Positions 55,136-63,631 of a stretch of 64,000 nt of DNA are shown in pieces. The notes below the pieces were generated by a model that did not search any database, was not told where the DNA came from, and saw only the letters and a program-made list of their open reading frames with translations. Positions within the stretch are counted from its first letter, which is position 1, and every line of letters starts with the position of its first letter. Origin of the DNA: Rhodobiaceae bacterium (GTDB lineage: Bacteria; Pseudomonadota; Alphaproteobacteria; RS24); NCBI GenBank assembly GCA_018673175.1, contig JABHDF010000024.1:1-64000 (forward strand). The letters run 5' to 3'. Made by a program: the position numbers and the translations under genes.

Positions 55136-55768
55136 ATGACCCCAGTAAAACGCGAAAATGGCTATGCCCTCGCCCCGCAATCGTTGCTCGCATGGATTGG
55201 GGTTACCCTCGTGGCCAGCGCGGCGCTCTTTGGGGCGCTGTTTCTGGCCCCATCCTCACAAATCGGGACCCTCCAAATCGAAGCATGGCAGCTATGGGCG
55301 CGCTATACGGCGCGGTTGTCATTTTTCCTGTTTCTTGCGGTCTATTTGGCCTCGCCGCTTTATCAGCTGGCGCAAAACAAAGCCACCCATTGGCTGCGGG
55401 TCAATCGTCGCAATGCGGGCATCAGCTTCGGCATTGCCCATATTATCCATCTGGGTGCCTTGATTATGTTTCTCATTCTATCGGGGCGTCCCACTGGCCT
55501 CGAAACGCTGATTGTTGGCGGCGGCGCTTATGTGGCGATGTTTGCCATGCTGGCGACCTCGACCGATGGCGCCATTCGTCGGCTTGGCGCACAAAACTGG
55601 CGCCGCTTGCATAAATTTGGCGTGCATTATCTCGCATTTGTTTTTCTCGCCACCTATATGGGCGGCGTCGGCACGCCGGATGCCAAACCGATGGCACTCA
55701 TCGTCTTGATTTGGGCCGCCATTGTGTTACGCCTATACGTTCATTTTACAAAAAGGAAACCATCATGA
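55136..55768 (+). CDS. Ferric-reductase-like haem-binding membrane protein (MsrQ-like)
   Basis: Six-helix ferric reductase-like domain protein, 210 residues, probably haem b binding. Paired His residues appear in ISFGIAHIIHLGALIM and RRLHKFGVHYLAFVF, and RRNAG and NWRRLHK are typical. MsrQ normally works with the periplasmic MsrP methionine sulfoxide reductase, but no msrP is next to it. The end overlaps a crotonase gene by 4 bases, an unusual partner. Confidence 0.82.
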   Translation: MTPVKRENGYALAPQSLLAWIGVTLVASAALFGALFLAPSSQIGTLQIEAWQLWARYTARLSFFLFLAVYLASPLYQLAQNKATHWLRVNRRNAGISFGIAHIIHLGALIMFLILSGRPTGLETLIVGGGAYVAMFAMLATSTDGAIRRLGAQNWRRLHKFGVHYLAFVFLATYMGGVGTPDAKPMALIVLIWAAIVLRLYVHFTKRKPS

Positions 55769-56460
55769 GCCAGTTCGCGACTGTAAAAATTGAAGACGGC
55801 ATCGCCGTTATTAGCCTCAACGACGGCAAAGCCAATGCCTTTAGTTTCGCCATGATGGAAGCCTTAAACGCGTGTTTCGACGAAGCCGAAGCCAAAGCAG
55901 ATGTGATTGTGATGACCAGCGAAGGCCGCGCCATGTGCGCAGGCTTTGATTTGAAAGTGATGAAAGAACAGCCAGAGCGCGTCGGCGACATGGTGGGCAT
56001 GGGCGGTAAATTTCTGACCCGTGTGTTTGCCAACGACAAGCCTATCATCATCGCTTCGCCGGGCCATGGCATTGCCGCAGGTGGCTTATTGATGCTGAGC
56101 GCTGACTACCGCATCGGCGCCGAAGGCGAGGCGCGCTACGGCCTCAATGAAAGCGCGATCGGCATGGTCTTGCCGCCCTATGGCTATGACTTGGCGGCGT
56201 TTAAAATCAACAATAAATATCTCGATATTTGTTTTGTCGGCGCCGAGCTGATAGACACGCCAACCGCCATTAAGGCTGGCTTTCTAGACGAAGCCGTGCC
56301 TGCCGATCAGCTGATGGCGCGCGCGATGGAAAAAGCCAAGGCCTTTCAGGCCCTGCACCCGAAAGCTTATGCGGGCAATAAACGCCTGGTTCGCGGCGCC
56401 ACTACAGACACAATGATCGCCGGTCTGGCCGATACCTCTGGCTTATCGGTCAACGTATAA
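55765..56460 (+). CDS. Enoyl-CoA hydratase/isomerase (crotonase) family protein
   Basis: Crotonase-fold protein with 231 residues from the ATG at 55765 (AAAGGA upstream). The CoA-binding and oxyanion parts appear as GKANAFSFAMM, GRAMCAGFDLKVM and GHGIAAGGLLMLSADYRIG; the segment YGLNESAIGMVLPPYG has one Glu where hydratases often have a catalytic acid. The position of the second Glu is not clear, so hydratase activity is not certain; isomerase or hydrolase is possible. Coupled to the membrane protein gene by ATGA. Confidence 0.87.
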   Translation: MSQFATVKIEDGIAVISLNDGKANAFSFAMMEALNACFDEAEAKADVIVMTSEGRAMCAGFDLKVMKEQPERVGDMVGMGGKFLTRVFANDKPIIIASPGHGIAAGGLLMLSADYRIGAEGEARYGLNESAIGMVLPPYGYDLAAFKINNKYLDICFVGAELIDTPTAIKAGFLDEAVPADQLMARAMEKAKAFQALHPKAYAGNKRLVRGATTDTMIAGLADTSGLSVNV

Positions 56461-56520
56461 AGAGCCAAGCGCGCGCAGCCGCAAGATAAATGCTATCCTT
56501 TGATTCGTAATTAGGGGTGT

Positions 56521-58713
56521 GTGTTGAGTATTTTTACCAGAGCAGCAAAATCAGATTTTGGAGCTGGCATTACCATTGCCCTCCTATCTTTAACTTATGC
56601 CTTATCTTACGGAGCTCTGTTATTCTCTTCGCCTGAGCTTTCCCCCTACATTAGCTACACGATCGGCGCGTCCCTAATCACCACAATTGTTACCGTATTG
56701 GTGGTTTCCCTGCTGTCCGGCATCCGTTTCTCGATTGCCGGCCCCGATAGCAACACGGTGGCGGTTTTAGCGAGTTTCATCGTCGTTTTGTCTCAATCTG
56801 CCGGTCAGACTGGGCTGCAAGGCAAGGAATTGGCGCTATTTTCGCTGTCGGGTCTGTGTTTGGCTACTTTGCTGACGGCCCTCACCATGTTCCTCATGGG
56901 GCGCTTTAGACTGGGCAATATCGTACGTTTTGTGCCGGTTTCTGTGGCCGGTGGATTTCTCGCCGCAGCGGGTTGCCTGATGATGAATGGTGCTTTTTAT
57001 CTCGCCACGGGGCTAACGCTCCCCAACCTTCTCACTTCCGATTATTCTGAGTTGCAGACCCTTAAATTGGTTGGCTTATTTGGGCTTGCCTTGTTTTTCT
57101 GGGCTTTAACCCGGTATAGCGCCAGTCAAATGGCCCTACCTTTTGGCATTTTCTTTAGTATTTTCGTCATTCACGGCATCCTGTCCTATCAAGGTATTTC
57201 GGTTGCCGAAGCGCAAGACTTGGGGCTGCTGCTCAATGGCGGCGGGCAAGCGGAAGTGTTTTTTCCGCCTCTAGATGGCGTTTTTACGGCTGAATTGGCC
57301 GCTGTTTTTATAGGGTTTTTGCCCGAGCTTATCGTTACCGTCACGGTAACGGCGCTTTCTATTTTGCTGATTATCGCGGGCATTGAGATTGATAAAAACA
57401 TCGACAGTGACCTAAACCATGAGCTTAAGATACATGGGTATGCCATTGGTTTGTCTGGGGTTTTAGGCGGATTTATCGGCCTTGTGTCGCTCAGCCGCTC
57501 GCTGTTAAACGCGGGCAAACAAAGCCGCTTTCCGGTTGCTGCGGTAATCACGTGCCTTTTATGCGGCGTGGTCCTTATTGTTGGCGGTAGCATTATCTCC
57601 TTACTGCCAAAAATAGCCCTGGCCGCGATGATTTTATTCCTCGGCGCCCAAATCGCTTATCGCTGGCTTGGCGAGAGCTATTCTATGCTCGATCGCAACG
57701 AGTATATTTTGGTGCTGCTGATTAGCTCTACCACGCTGTATGCGGGCTTTATTTTTGGGCTCGTGCTGGGCGTGGTTTGTGGCTGCATATTGTTTGCTGC
57801 TCGCGCCAGTTTTGTGTCTGTGGTGCGCCAAGAGATGTCGGGCGAAGGCTATCGCTCGCGCATTGTGCGCTCGGCCGATGAAGAGGTTTATTTGGGCAAC
57901 CTTAATCAATCCATCCGGATTTATGAGCTACAGGGTTTCTTGTTCTTCGGCACGGCACATAATTTTTACACAAAGATTAAAAACGACCTTCAGGACAAGT
58001 CCTCGCCCATTCGCCATGTCATTTTGTCGTTTAAACATGTCAGTGGCGTCGATGCTTCGGCCGAACAGATTTTACAGAAAATTTTTCTCGCTGCCGATAA
58101 ACAAAACGCTTCCATTTCGACCATTGAGCTGCCGACCCAAGAACAAACCACAGTGGCTCGGCTTTTGCGCCGCTCTCCGACGCTCATCGCCGACCAGAAT
58201 TACGCCGCAATTTATGATGCCATGGAAGCCATCGAAGAGAACCTATTGCGCGAACGTGATTTTGAAGGCAGCCGGGTTTCGTTGCAGGGATGGCTAGATA
58301 GCCGCCTTGGCGACACTGAAATGGCTGAAAAACTGTTCCGATCGCTCGAGCGGGTGGACTATAAATCTGGCGATATCATCTGCTCGCAAGGCGAGGAAGC
58401 CAATGAGATTTTTTTCCTCGATATCGGTCGTGTTGACGTCGTGAGCTATGATATACCAAGCCAACCATTTCGGATTTACTCGTTTATGCGCCACACGATG
58501 CTGGGCGAGATGGGCTTTGTGCGCAAAGAAGCTCGCAGCGCCCAACTGGTGGCACGCGGCAGCACCACCGTTTATAGCCTCTCGCGCGAGACCTACGACA
58601 GGTTGGAGGCGGCCAATGACCCGGTCATTGATACGCTCTTACAATTGATTTCCATCACCCTGTCCGACCGCATCATCTCGGCCAATCGCACGATTGCCGA
58701 GCTGCAAGCCTAA
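56521..58713 (+). CDS. SulP-family anion transporter fused to STAS and cyclic-nucleotide-binding domains
   Basis: Inner-membrane anion transporter (SLC26/SulP fold: sulfate, bicarbonate or dicarboxylate). The protein has 730 residues with a GTG start behind AGGGGTGT. The transmembrane core occupies about 1-430 (GIRFSIAGPDSNTVAVLAS is the conserved first-repeat motif), a STAS domain about 455-565 (RIYELQGFLFFGTAHNFYTK, HVSGVDASAEQIL), and a CRP-like cNMP domain about 600-725 (KSGDIICSQGEEANEIFFLD, GEMGFVRKEARSAQLVA). The phosphate-binding GEM...RSA residues are kept, so a cyclic nucleotide probably gates or regulates transport. Ligand and substrate unknown. Confidence 0.9.
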   Translation: MLSIFTRAAKSDFGAGITIALLSLTYALSYGALLFSSPELSPYISYTIGASLITTIVTVLVVSLLSGIRFSIAGPDSNTVAVLASFIVVLSQSAGQTGLQGKELALFSLSGLCLATLLTALTMFLMGRFRLGNIVRFVPVSVAGGFLAAAGCLMMNGAFYLATGLTLPNLLTSDYSELQTLKLVGLFGLALFFWALTRYSASQMALPFGIFFSIFVIHGILSYQGISVAEAQDLGLLLNGGGQAEVFFPPLDGVFTAELAAVFIGFLPELIVTVTVTALSILLIIAGIEIDKNIDSDLNHELKIHGYAIGLSGVLGGFIGLVSLSRSLLNAGKQSRFPVAAVITCLLCGVVLIVGGSIISLLPKIALAAMILFLGAQIAYRWLGESYSMLDRNEYILVLLISSTTLYAGFIFGLVLGVVCGCILFAARASFVSVVRQEMSGEGYRSRIVRSADEEVYLGNLNQSIRIYELQGFLFFGTAHNFYTKIKNDLQDKSSPIRHVILSFKHVSGVDASAEQILQKIFLAADKQNASISTIELPTQEQTTVARLLRRSPTLIADQNYAAIYDAMEAIEENLLRERDFEGSRVSLQGWLDSRLGDTEMAEKLFRSLERVDYKSGDIICSQGEEANEIFFLDIGRVDVVSYDIPSQPFRIYSFMRHTMLGEMGFVRKEARSAQLVARGSTTVYSLSRETYDRLEAANDPVIDTLLQLISITLSDRIISANRTIAELQA

Positions 58714-58717
58714 GCGT

Positions 58718-60139
58718 TTAAATCGAAGATACTTTCTCGACGTTCTCGCCATGCTGGCGCCGCGTGATGCGGTAGCGCTTCATCATGAAGAAGGCCGCGA
58801 TATAGAAAAACGCCTCAATGGGCACCGCATAAAGCACCAAATCGATCAAGGTCTCCTCGGGCACTTCGGACGGCTGCGCATTGCGTGGCAGGTTGATTAG
58901 CGTCAACACAAGCCCCGCCAACATGATGCCCATACCGGCCACCATTTTGCCTGCAAAGGCACGGGCCGCGAAAATAACGCCCTCATTGCGCCGCGCCGTA
59001 TCGACCGCGCTGTCTTCCACCACATCGGCCATCATCGAGCCGAAAAGAATGTAAAACACGATGATAATCAGCACTTGCAAGAAATTATGCGTCAGCAAAA
59101 TAGGAAATAAAGCGTCCGACCCATTTTCGGGCAAAAGACCGCCCAGACGCGACAACCACATCGACGGGCCAACCATTAACATGACGACAAAACTGCCCAA
59201 GGCGGCGCGTTTTTTATCAAATTTCTTGCCCAAAAACCGCGCAATCGGCACCGCGCAAACCGCCGCGACAGCCTGAAATATAGTAAAAATAGCCAATTGC
59301 GACGGCTTCAGCTCCCAAAAGAACGTCGAGAAGTAGATGCTGAGAGACGCGGTAAAGCCCGAAGCGGTGCCAAAGAAAATCGAGGCCAGAAATAGCGCCT
59401 GAAAATTCTTGTTTTTAAAGACATCCAAAATCTCGCTCAACACCACAGATGGCGTTATTTTGTCTTGCTCTGGCGGCACATGAAGATGCGGAATGGCCTT
59501 ATGCGTGCCCAAAGAGGACACGAGCATTCCGACAAGCATCAGGGCCGAAGCCGCCAGCCCGTATTTGACATAGCCGCCCGCTTGCAAAATACCATTGCCA
59601 TTTTCATTGGCCGCAAGAAACGTCGAGTAAGCCAAAAACGCCATGCCGATGCCGCCCAGCCAACCAAACATAAAGCGCAGCCCCATCAGCTCCGTGCGCG
59701 CATCGTAATCGCTGGTCAGCTCCGATATCAGCGCTGTGCTTGGCACTTCGAAAAAGGTAAGGAACACACGGATTAAAATGCAGCAGAACAAGAGGTAGAA
59801 GAACAAGTGCATTTGGTCGTCCAACACCAGCGTTGGCGGGTTCCACAATACCGCGTAACTGAGGCATATCGGAATAATAGAGAGATACATGAACGGATGA
59901 CGACGGCCCCATTTTTTAGAGCGCAGATTATCCGACCAATAGCCGATCAGCGGGTCGGTTATGGCATCCACCACGATAGCTAGGGTAAGCGCCAGACTGG
60001 TAAGAAACGGCTGCAGCCCCAAAACTTGACTGTAAAAAATCAGCAGGAAATAGCTAAACCCATTTTCCTTAATCCCGAAAGGCGCCGCGCCAAGGCCGTA
60101 CACAAACTTTGTTTTACCGTCTAACTGATACTGCGCCAT
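58718..60139 (-). CDS. MFS transporter of the GPH (glycoside-pentoside-hexuronide:cation symporter) family
   Basis: MelB-type secondary transporter with 473 residues and about 12 helices. The first part reads KTKFVYGLGAAPFGIKENGFSYFLLIFYSQVLGL, then the cation-site DAITDPLIGYWSDNLRSKKWGRRHPFMYL characteristic of the family. Substrate may be a sugar or sulfoquinovose-type glycoside but nothing nearby proves it. Convergent with the SulP gene (4 bases apart), divergent from the GntP gene. Confidence 0.88.
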   Translation of the reverse strand: MAQYQLDGKTKFVYGLGAAPFGIKENGFSYFLLIFYSQVLGLQPFLTSLALTLAIVVDAITDPLIGYWSDNLRSKKWGRRHPFMYLSIIPICLSYAVLWNPPTLVLDDQMHLFFYLLFCCILIRVFLTFFEVPSTALISELTSDYDARTELMGLRFMFGWLGGIGMAFLAYSTFLAANENGNGILQAGGYVKYGLAASALMLVGMLVSSLGTHKAIPHLHVPPEQDKITPSVVLSEILDVFKNKNFQALFLASIFFGTASGFTASLSIYFSTFFWELKPSQLAIFTIFQAVAAVCAVPIARFLGKKFDKKRAALGSFVVMLMVGPSMWLSRLGGLLPENGSDALFPILLTHNFLQVLIIIVFYILFGSMMADVVEDSAVDTARRNEGVIFAARAFAGKMVAGMGIMLAGLVLTLINLPRNAQPSEVPEETLIDLVLYAVPIEAFFYIAAFFMMKRYRITRRQHGENVEKVSSI

Positions 60140-60200
60140 TTAGGCCTCCGCTTGGGTGAGAGCAAACCATAGCGCAATCCCCGTTCATGTAAACGTTGCA

Positions 60201-60228
60201 TTGCAACTTGCCAAATCTTGCTTAAACT
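60201..60228 (+). promoter_or_regulatory. Candidate promoter of the GntP permease gene
   Basis: TTGCAA (60201-60206), 16-base spacer, TAAACT (60223-60228), 23 bases before the ATG at 60252. The -10 form TAAACT recurs before the aldehyde dehydrogenase gene. By eye. Confidence 0.35.
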
Positions 60229-60251
60229 TGGTTTTTTGGGGGAGTTTACTT

Positions 60252-61616
60252 ATGGCTTATTTAGGATTGCTGGCTGGTTTGGCCTTGCTTATTTTTCTGG
60301 CTTTGCGCGGGGTTAACATTTTATTTGCCTCGCTTTTATGTGGCTTGGTGGTAGCGCTTACCAATGGCCTGCCGGTGCATGAAGCCCTCTCCGAACATTA
60401 TGCCTCTGGCCCACTGGGCACCTTTAGCTTCGCCGGACGCTTCTTTCTTTTGTTCATCGCAGGCGCCGTATTTGGCCGCGTGATGGGCGAGAGTAAAGCG
60501 GCCACTTCCATTGCCTTGGCCATGGTCGAACGCCTTGGCGCCCACCGCGCTTTGTGGATTACCGTTCTGGCTTCGGCCGCGCTGACCTATGGCGGTGTGG
60601 TTGTTTTTGTGGTGATTTTCGCCATGTACCCACTGGGCCTCAGCTTGCTGAAACAGGCTGATATTCCCAAGCGCTTGTTCTGTGCCGCGCTGGCTTTGGG
60701 CGCGGGCACCTTTACCCTCACCGCCTTGCCAGGCACGCCGTCCATTCAAAACGTTATTCCCTCGGTTGGGCTTGGCACAGATTTATTTGCCGCGCCTATT
60801 TTGGGACTTTTCGGTGGCGCCATTATGTTTGGCCTTGGCATGGTGTATCTCGAACGCCAGCGCAAAATCGCGCGCGCCAATGGCGAAGGCTTTGAGCCGG
60901 GCCCGAAGGATAAAGTCGAAAACATTGTGGCCAGTGACGATATGCCAAAATGGCAAATTGCGATTATTCCTTTGGTGACGGTGATTGCGACCATCCTCTT
61001 GCCGCGTCTTTTGCTGTCGGCTGGCCTTGCGCCTAGCGAAGGCATGATTGGGGAGGTGCTTGTGTTTGCCTCCAAACAATCGATCTTCTGGCCGAGCTTG
61101 GCCCTCTTCTTGGGGAGTGTTTTGGCCTACGTCCTTTTCCCCACCCTGCATGGCCGCGCCCTCACCGTGTTTGGCGAAGGCACCAATGATGCCGTGATGC
61201 CGCTTTTAAACACGGCGGCCGTTATCGGTTTTGGCGGCATTGTGGTGCAGACCATCGGCTTTCAAGATTTCTCATCCGTTATGCTGAACTCTGGTTTGCC
61301 GCCCAAACTATCGGCTTTTGCCTCGATCTCCGTGGTCTCAGCGATTACCGGCTCGGCCTCGGGCGGATTACAAATTTTCATGGCGACCATGGCCGATAGT
61401 TACCTCGCGATGGGCATTCCAGCGGAGCAATTGCATCGGCTTATGGCCATGGCCAGCGGCGGTTTTGATAGCCTGCCCCATTGCGGCGCGGTGATCGCCA
61501 TGCTGACGGTGACCCAGTTAAGCCATAAGCAAGCCTATAAAGATGTCGGCGTGGTTACCGTGGTCATTCCGGTGGTCGCTACCTTAGCCACCATGACCCT
61601 AAGTATATTCGTTTGA
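60252..61616 (+). CDS. GntP-family permease (gluconate/organic acid:H+ symporter)
   Basis: Inner-membrane importer of the gluconate permease family, 454 residues from the ATG at 60252 with GGGGGAG upstream; a frame back to 60156 is rejected. Segments typical of GntP are FFLLFIAGAVFGRVMGESKAATSIALAMVE, GTFTLTALPGTPSIQNVIPS and FASISVVSAITGSASGGLQI. The aldehyde dehydrogenase gene follows after 61 bases, with its own candidate promoter. Substrate could be a sugar acid or hydroxyacid. Confidence 0.88.
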   Translation: MAYLGLLAGLALLIFLALRGVNILFASLLCGLVVALTNGLPVHEALSEHYASGPLGTFSFAGRFFLLFIAGAVFGRVMGESKAATSIALAMVERLGAHRALWITVLASAALTYGGVVVFVVIFAMYPLGLSLLKQADIPKRLFCAALALGAGTFTLTALPGTPSIQNVIPSVGLGTDLFAAPILGLFGGAIMFGLGMVYLERQRKIARANGEGFEPGPKDKVENIVASDDMPKWQIAIIPLVTVIATILLPRLLLSAGLAPSEGMIGEVLVFASKQSIFWPSLALFLGSVLAYVLFPTLHGRALTVFGEGTNDAVMPLLNTAAVIGFGGIVVQTIGFQDFSSVMLNSGLPPKLSAFASISVVSAITGSASGGLQIFMATMADSYLAMGIPAEQLHRLMAMASGGFDSLPHCGAVIAMLTVTQLSHKQAYKDVGVVTVVIPVVATLATMTLSIFV

Positions 61617-61619
61617 CCC

Positions 61620-61649
61620 TTGCATCGGCCAAACGACTGCGCTTAAACT
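61620..61649 (+). promoter_or_regulatory. Candidate promoter of the aldehyde dehydrogenase gene
   Basis: TTGCAT (61620-61625), 18-base spacer, TAAACT (61644-61649), 28 bases before the ATG. Same architecture as the promoters before the AAHS transporter and amine oxidase genes. By eye. Confidence 0.45.
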
Positions 61650-61677
61650 TTTTCATAGATTTTGTTGGGAGACAGTA

Positions 61678-63081
61678 ATGGATTATAAACTTTTAATTAA
61701 TGGCGCTCTAGTCGATGGGCATGGAACGATGCCGGTTTTAAACCCGGCCACGGAAGAGGTTCTGACCCAATGCCCGACCGCTTCGGAAGCGCAGCTCGAT
61801 GAAGCGGTAGATGCCGCTCAAGCCGCTTTTGCTTTGTGGAAAAACACCTCGATCGAGGAGCGCCGCCAAAAGCTCGGCGAAATTGCCGATGCCATGGACG
61901 CCAATCAAGATGAGTTGGCCCGCATTCTCACCGAAGAACAAGGCAAGCCTCTGGCCGATGCGGTTGGCGAAATTGCTGGCGCCGCGCTGTTTTTCCGCTA
62001 TTTCCAATCGCTCGATTTGCCGGTTGAAATACTCGAAGACAGCGACACCCAGCGTGTCGAAATCCATCGCAACCCTTTGGGCGTTATCGGCGCGATTATT
62101 CCGTGGAATTTCCCGATGATTTTGCTGGCCTTTAAACTGCCAGCGGCACTTTTGGCTGGCAACTCTATCATCATCAAGCCCGCCCCCACCACGCCTCTTT
62201 CGGCGCTGCACTTGGGCCGTTTGATTGCCAATATTCTGCCTGCTGGCGTGGTTAATATCCTCGCCGACAATAATGATTTGGGCGGCAAAATTACCGCCCA
62301 TCCAGGGATTAGCAAGATTTCCTTCACTGGCTCCACTGGCACCGGCGCAAAAGTTATGGAAAGCGCAGCCAGCACCCTCAAACGCATCACGCTAGAGCTT
62401 GGCGGCAATGATGCGGGCATTGTGATGGAAGACGTAAATGTCGATGACGTGGCGCCGAAAATTTTCGATGGTGCGTTCGGCAATAATGGCCAGATTTGCA
62501 TCGCGATGAAACGGGTCTATGCGCATGAATCGATTTATGACGATTTGGTCGCGCAATTGGCCAAATTGGCCGACGCGGCGATTGTTGGCAATGGTCTCGA
62601 GCAAGGCACGCAACTCGGTCCGCTACAAAACAAAATGCAGTTCGAAAAGGTTAAAGATTACATCGAGGACGGACGCGCCAATGGCACGATTGTGGCCGGC
62701 GGGGACGTTCCCGAAGGTAAGGGGTATTTCATTCCGCCAACCATCGTGCGCGATATTGACGACAGCAGTCGCCTGGTCAGCGAGGAGCAATTTGGCCCGG
62801 TGCTACCGATTATCAAATATAGCGATGTCGATGACGTGATTGAACGGGCCAATAATTCCGAATATGGCCTAGGTGGCTCGGTATGGTCGTCGGATTTGGA
62901 TAAGGCCTATGACGTGGCTAAGAAAGTCGATAGCGGAACCATTTGGGTTAACAAACACGCGGACTTGCAACCGCACGTCCCATTTGGGGGAATTAAAACC
63001 TCCGGTATTGGCACGGAACTCGGGGCCGAAGGCCTGCATGAGTTTACCCAACGCAAAGTAATCAACATCGCAAAAGCCTAA
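61678..63081 (+). CDS. NAD(P)-dependent aldehyde dehydrogenase
   Basis: ALDH superfamily enzyme of 467 residues. The active-site parts are PWNFPMILLAFKLPAALLAG (Asn), IIIKPAPTTPLS, FTGSTGTGAKVM, the general base Glu in LELGGNDAGIV, and the nucleophile Cys in FGNNGQICIAMKR. The closest group may be succinate semialdehyde or other small aldehyde dehydrogenases; the exact substrate is not clear. It follows the GntP permease; amine oxidase products in the same region would be aldehydes. Confidence 0.92.
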   Translation: MDYKLLINGALVDGHGTMPVLNPATEEVLTQCPTASEAQLDEAVDAAQAAFALWKNTSIEERRQKLGEIADAMDANQDELARILTEEQGKPLADAVGEIAGAALFFRYFQSLDLPVEILEDSDTQRVEIHRNPLGVIGAIIPWNFPMILLAFKLPAALLAGNSIIIKPAPTTPLSALHLGRLIANILPAGVVNILADNNDLGGKITAHPGISKISFTGSTGTGAKVMESAASTLKRITLELGGNDAGIVMEDVNVDDVAPKIFDGAFGNNGQICIAMKRVYAHESIYDDLVAQLAKLADAAIVGNGLEQGTQLGPLQNKMQFEKVKDYIEDGRANGTIVAGGDVPEGKGYFIPPTIVRDIDDSSRLVSEEQFGPVLPIIKYSDVDDVIERANNSEYGLGGSVWSSDLDKAYDVAKKVDSGTIWVNKHADLQPHVPFGGIKTSGIGTELGAEGLHEFTQRKVINIAKA

Positions 63082-63090
63082 TCGGCTTTT
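63072..63090 (+). terminator. Short intrinsic terminator containing the ALDH stop codon
   Basis: AAAAGCC (63072-63078) pairs with GGCTTTT (63084-63090); the 5-base loop contains the TAA. Four T end the stem. A second hairpin without a T-run lies at 63103-63124. Confidence 0.5.
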
Positions 63091-63355
63091 CATCCAACAG
63101 CGGACCGGCGTCCTTACGTCGGTCTGCCCGTTGGGGTGCGGGTTGGGCCGCGCGTCTTGAACGCCATTGCGAGACGCACAAGATAAGGCATTTACCGATA
63201 CGCCCCAGGCGACGCCCTCAATAGCCACGCGCTCCTTGGTTCTATCGTCAACTATGGGCTGCCGGTAACGTCCTTCGCTTGGTCAATGTGAATAAGCTAA
63301 TCCATAAATTGCGCCAGCGCGGCCTCACACAGGCTTACCTAAAATCGAATTTGAA

Positions 63356-63619
63356 TTAAGTGCCCATCGTATAAAGGGTAAGGATGAGGGCGCACGCGCT
63401 GATCATCCATGCCTCGAAAAGCCCGCGCCACGGCTGGGGCGCCACCCTCAAGTCCATAAAATATAGCAAGATCAATCGCACTTTTAAAAAAGCGATTAAG
63501 ATGATTGCAATCCCCGGCAACAGAGGCGACAGATAGTCTTCCTCTGGCGCGATAAACCATGAGATTGTGGTGCCAATAAATAGCAAACCCCAAACGATTG
63601 TGATCGAGTTAAATACCAC
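63356..63619 (-). CDS. Cytochrome c oxidase subunit IV family protein (NorF-like)
   Basis: Small membrane protein, 87 residues, GTG start at 63619 behind AAGGGTG. Three hydrophobic segments; the conserved ILIAFLKVRLILLYFMDLR with APQPWRGLFEAW is typical of prokaryotic subunit IV/NorF proteins. It follows the subunit III gene by 12 bases, the pair typical of accessory NorE-NorF proteins of nitric oxide reductase or of some terminal oxidases. Confidence 0.85.
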   Translation of the reverse strand: MVFNSITIVWGLLFIGTTISWFIAPEEDYLSPLLPGIAIILIAFLKVRLILLYFMDLRVAPQPWRGLFEAWMISACALILTLYTMGT

Positions 63620-63631
63620 CGCTAGTCACCC

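Noticed and set aside
63215..63359. Open frame of about 45 codons behind the aldehyde dehydrogenase gene, ending in NKLIHKLRQRGLTQAYLKSNLN
   Set aside because: It has no usual start codon and no recognised domain and overlaps the subunit IV gene. It may be a decayed fragment but I cannot support it.
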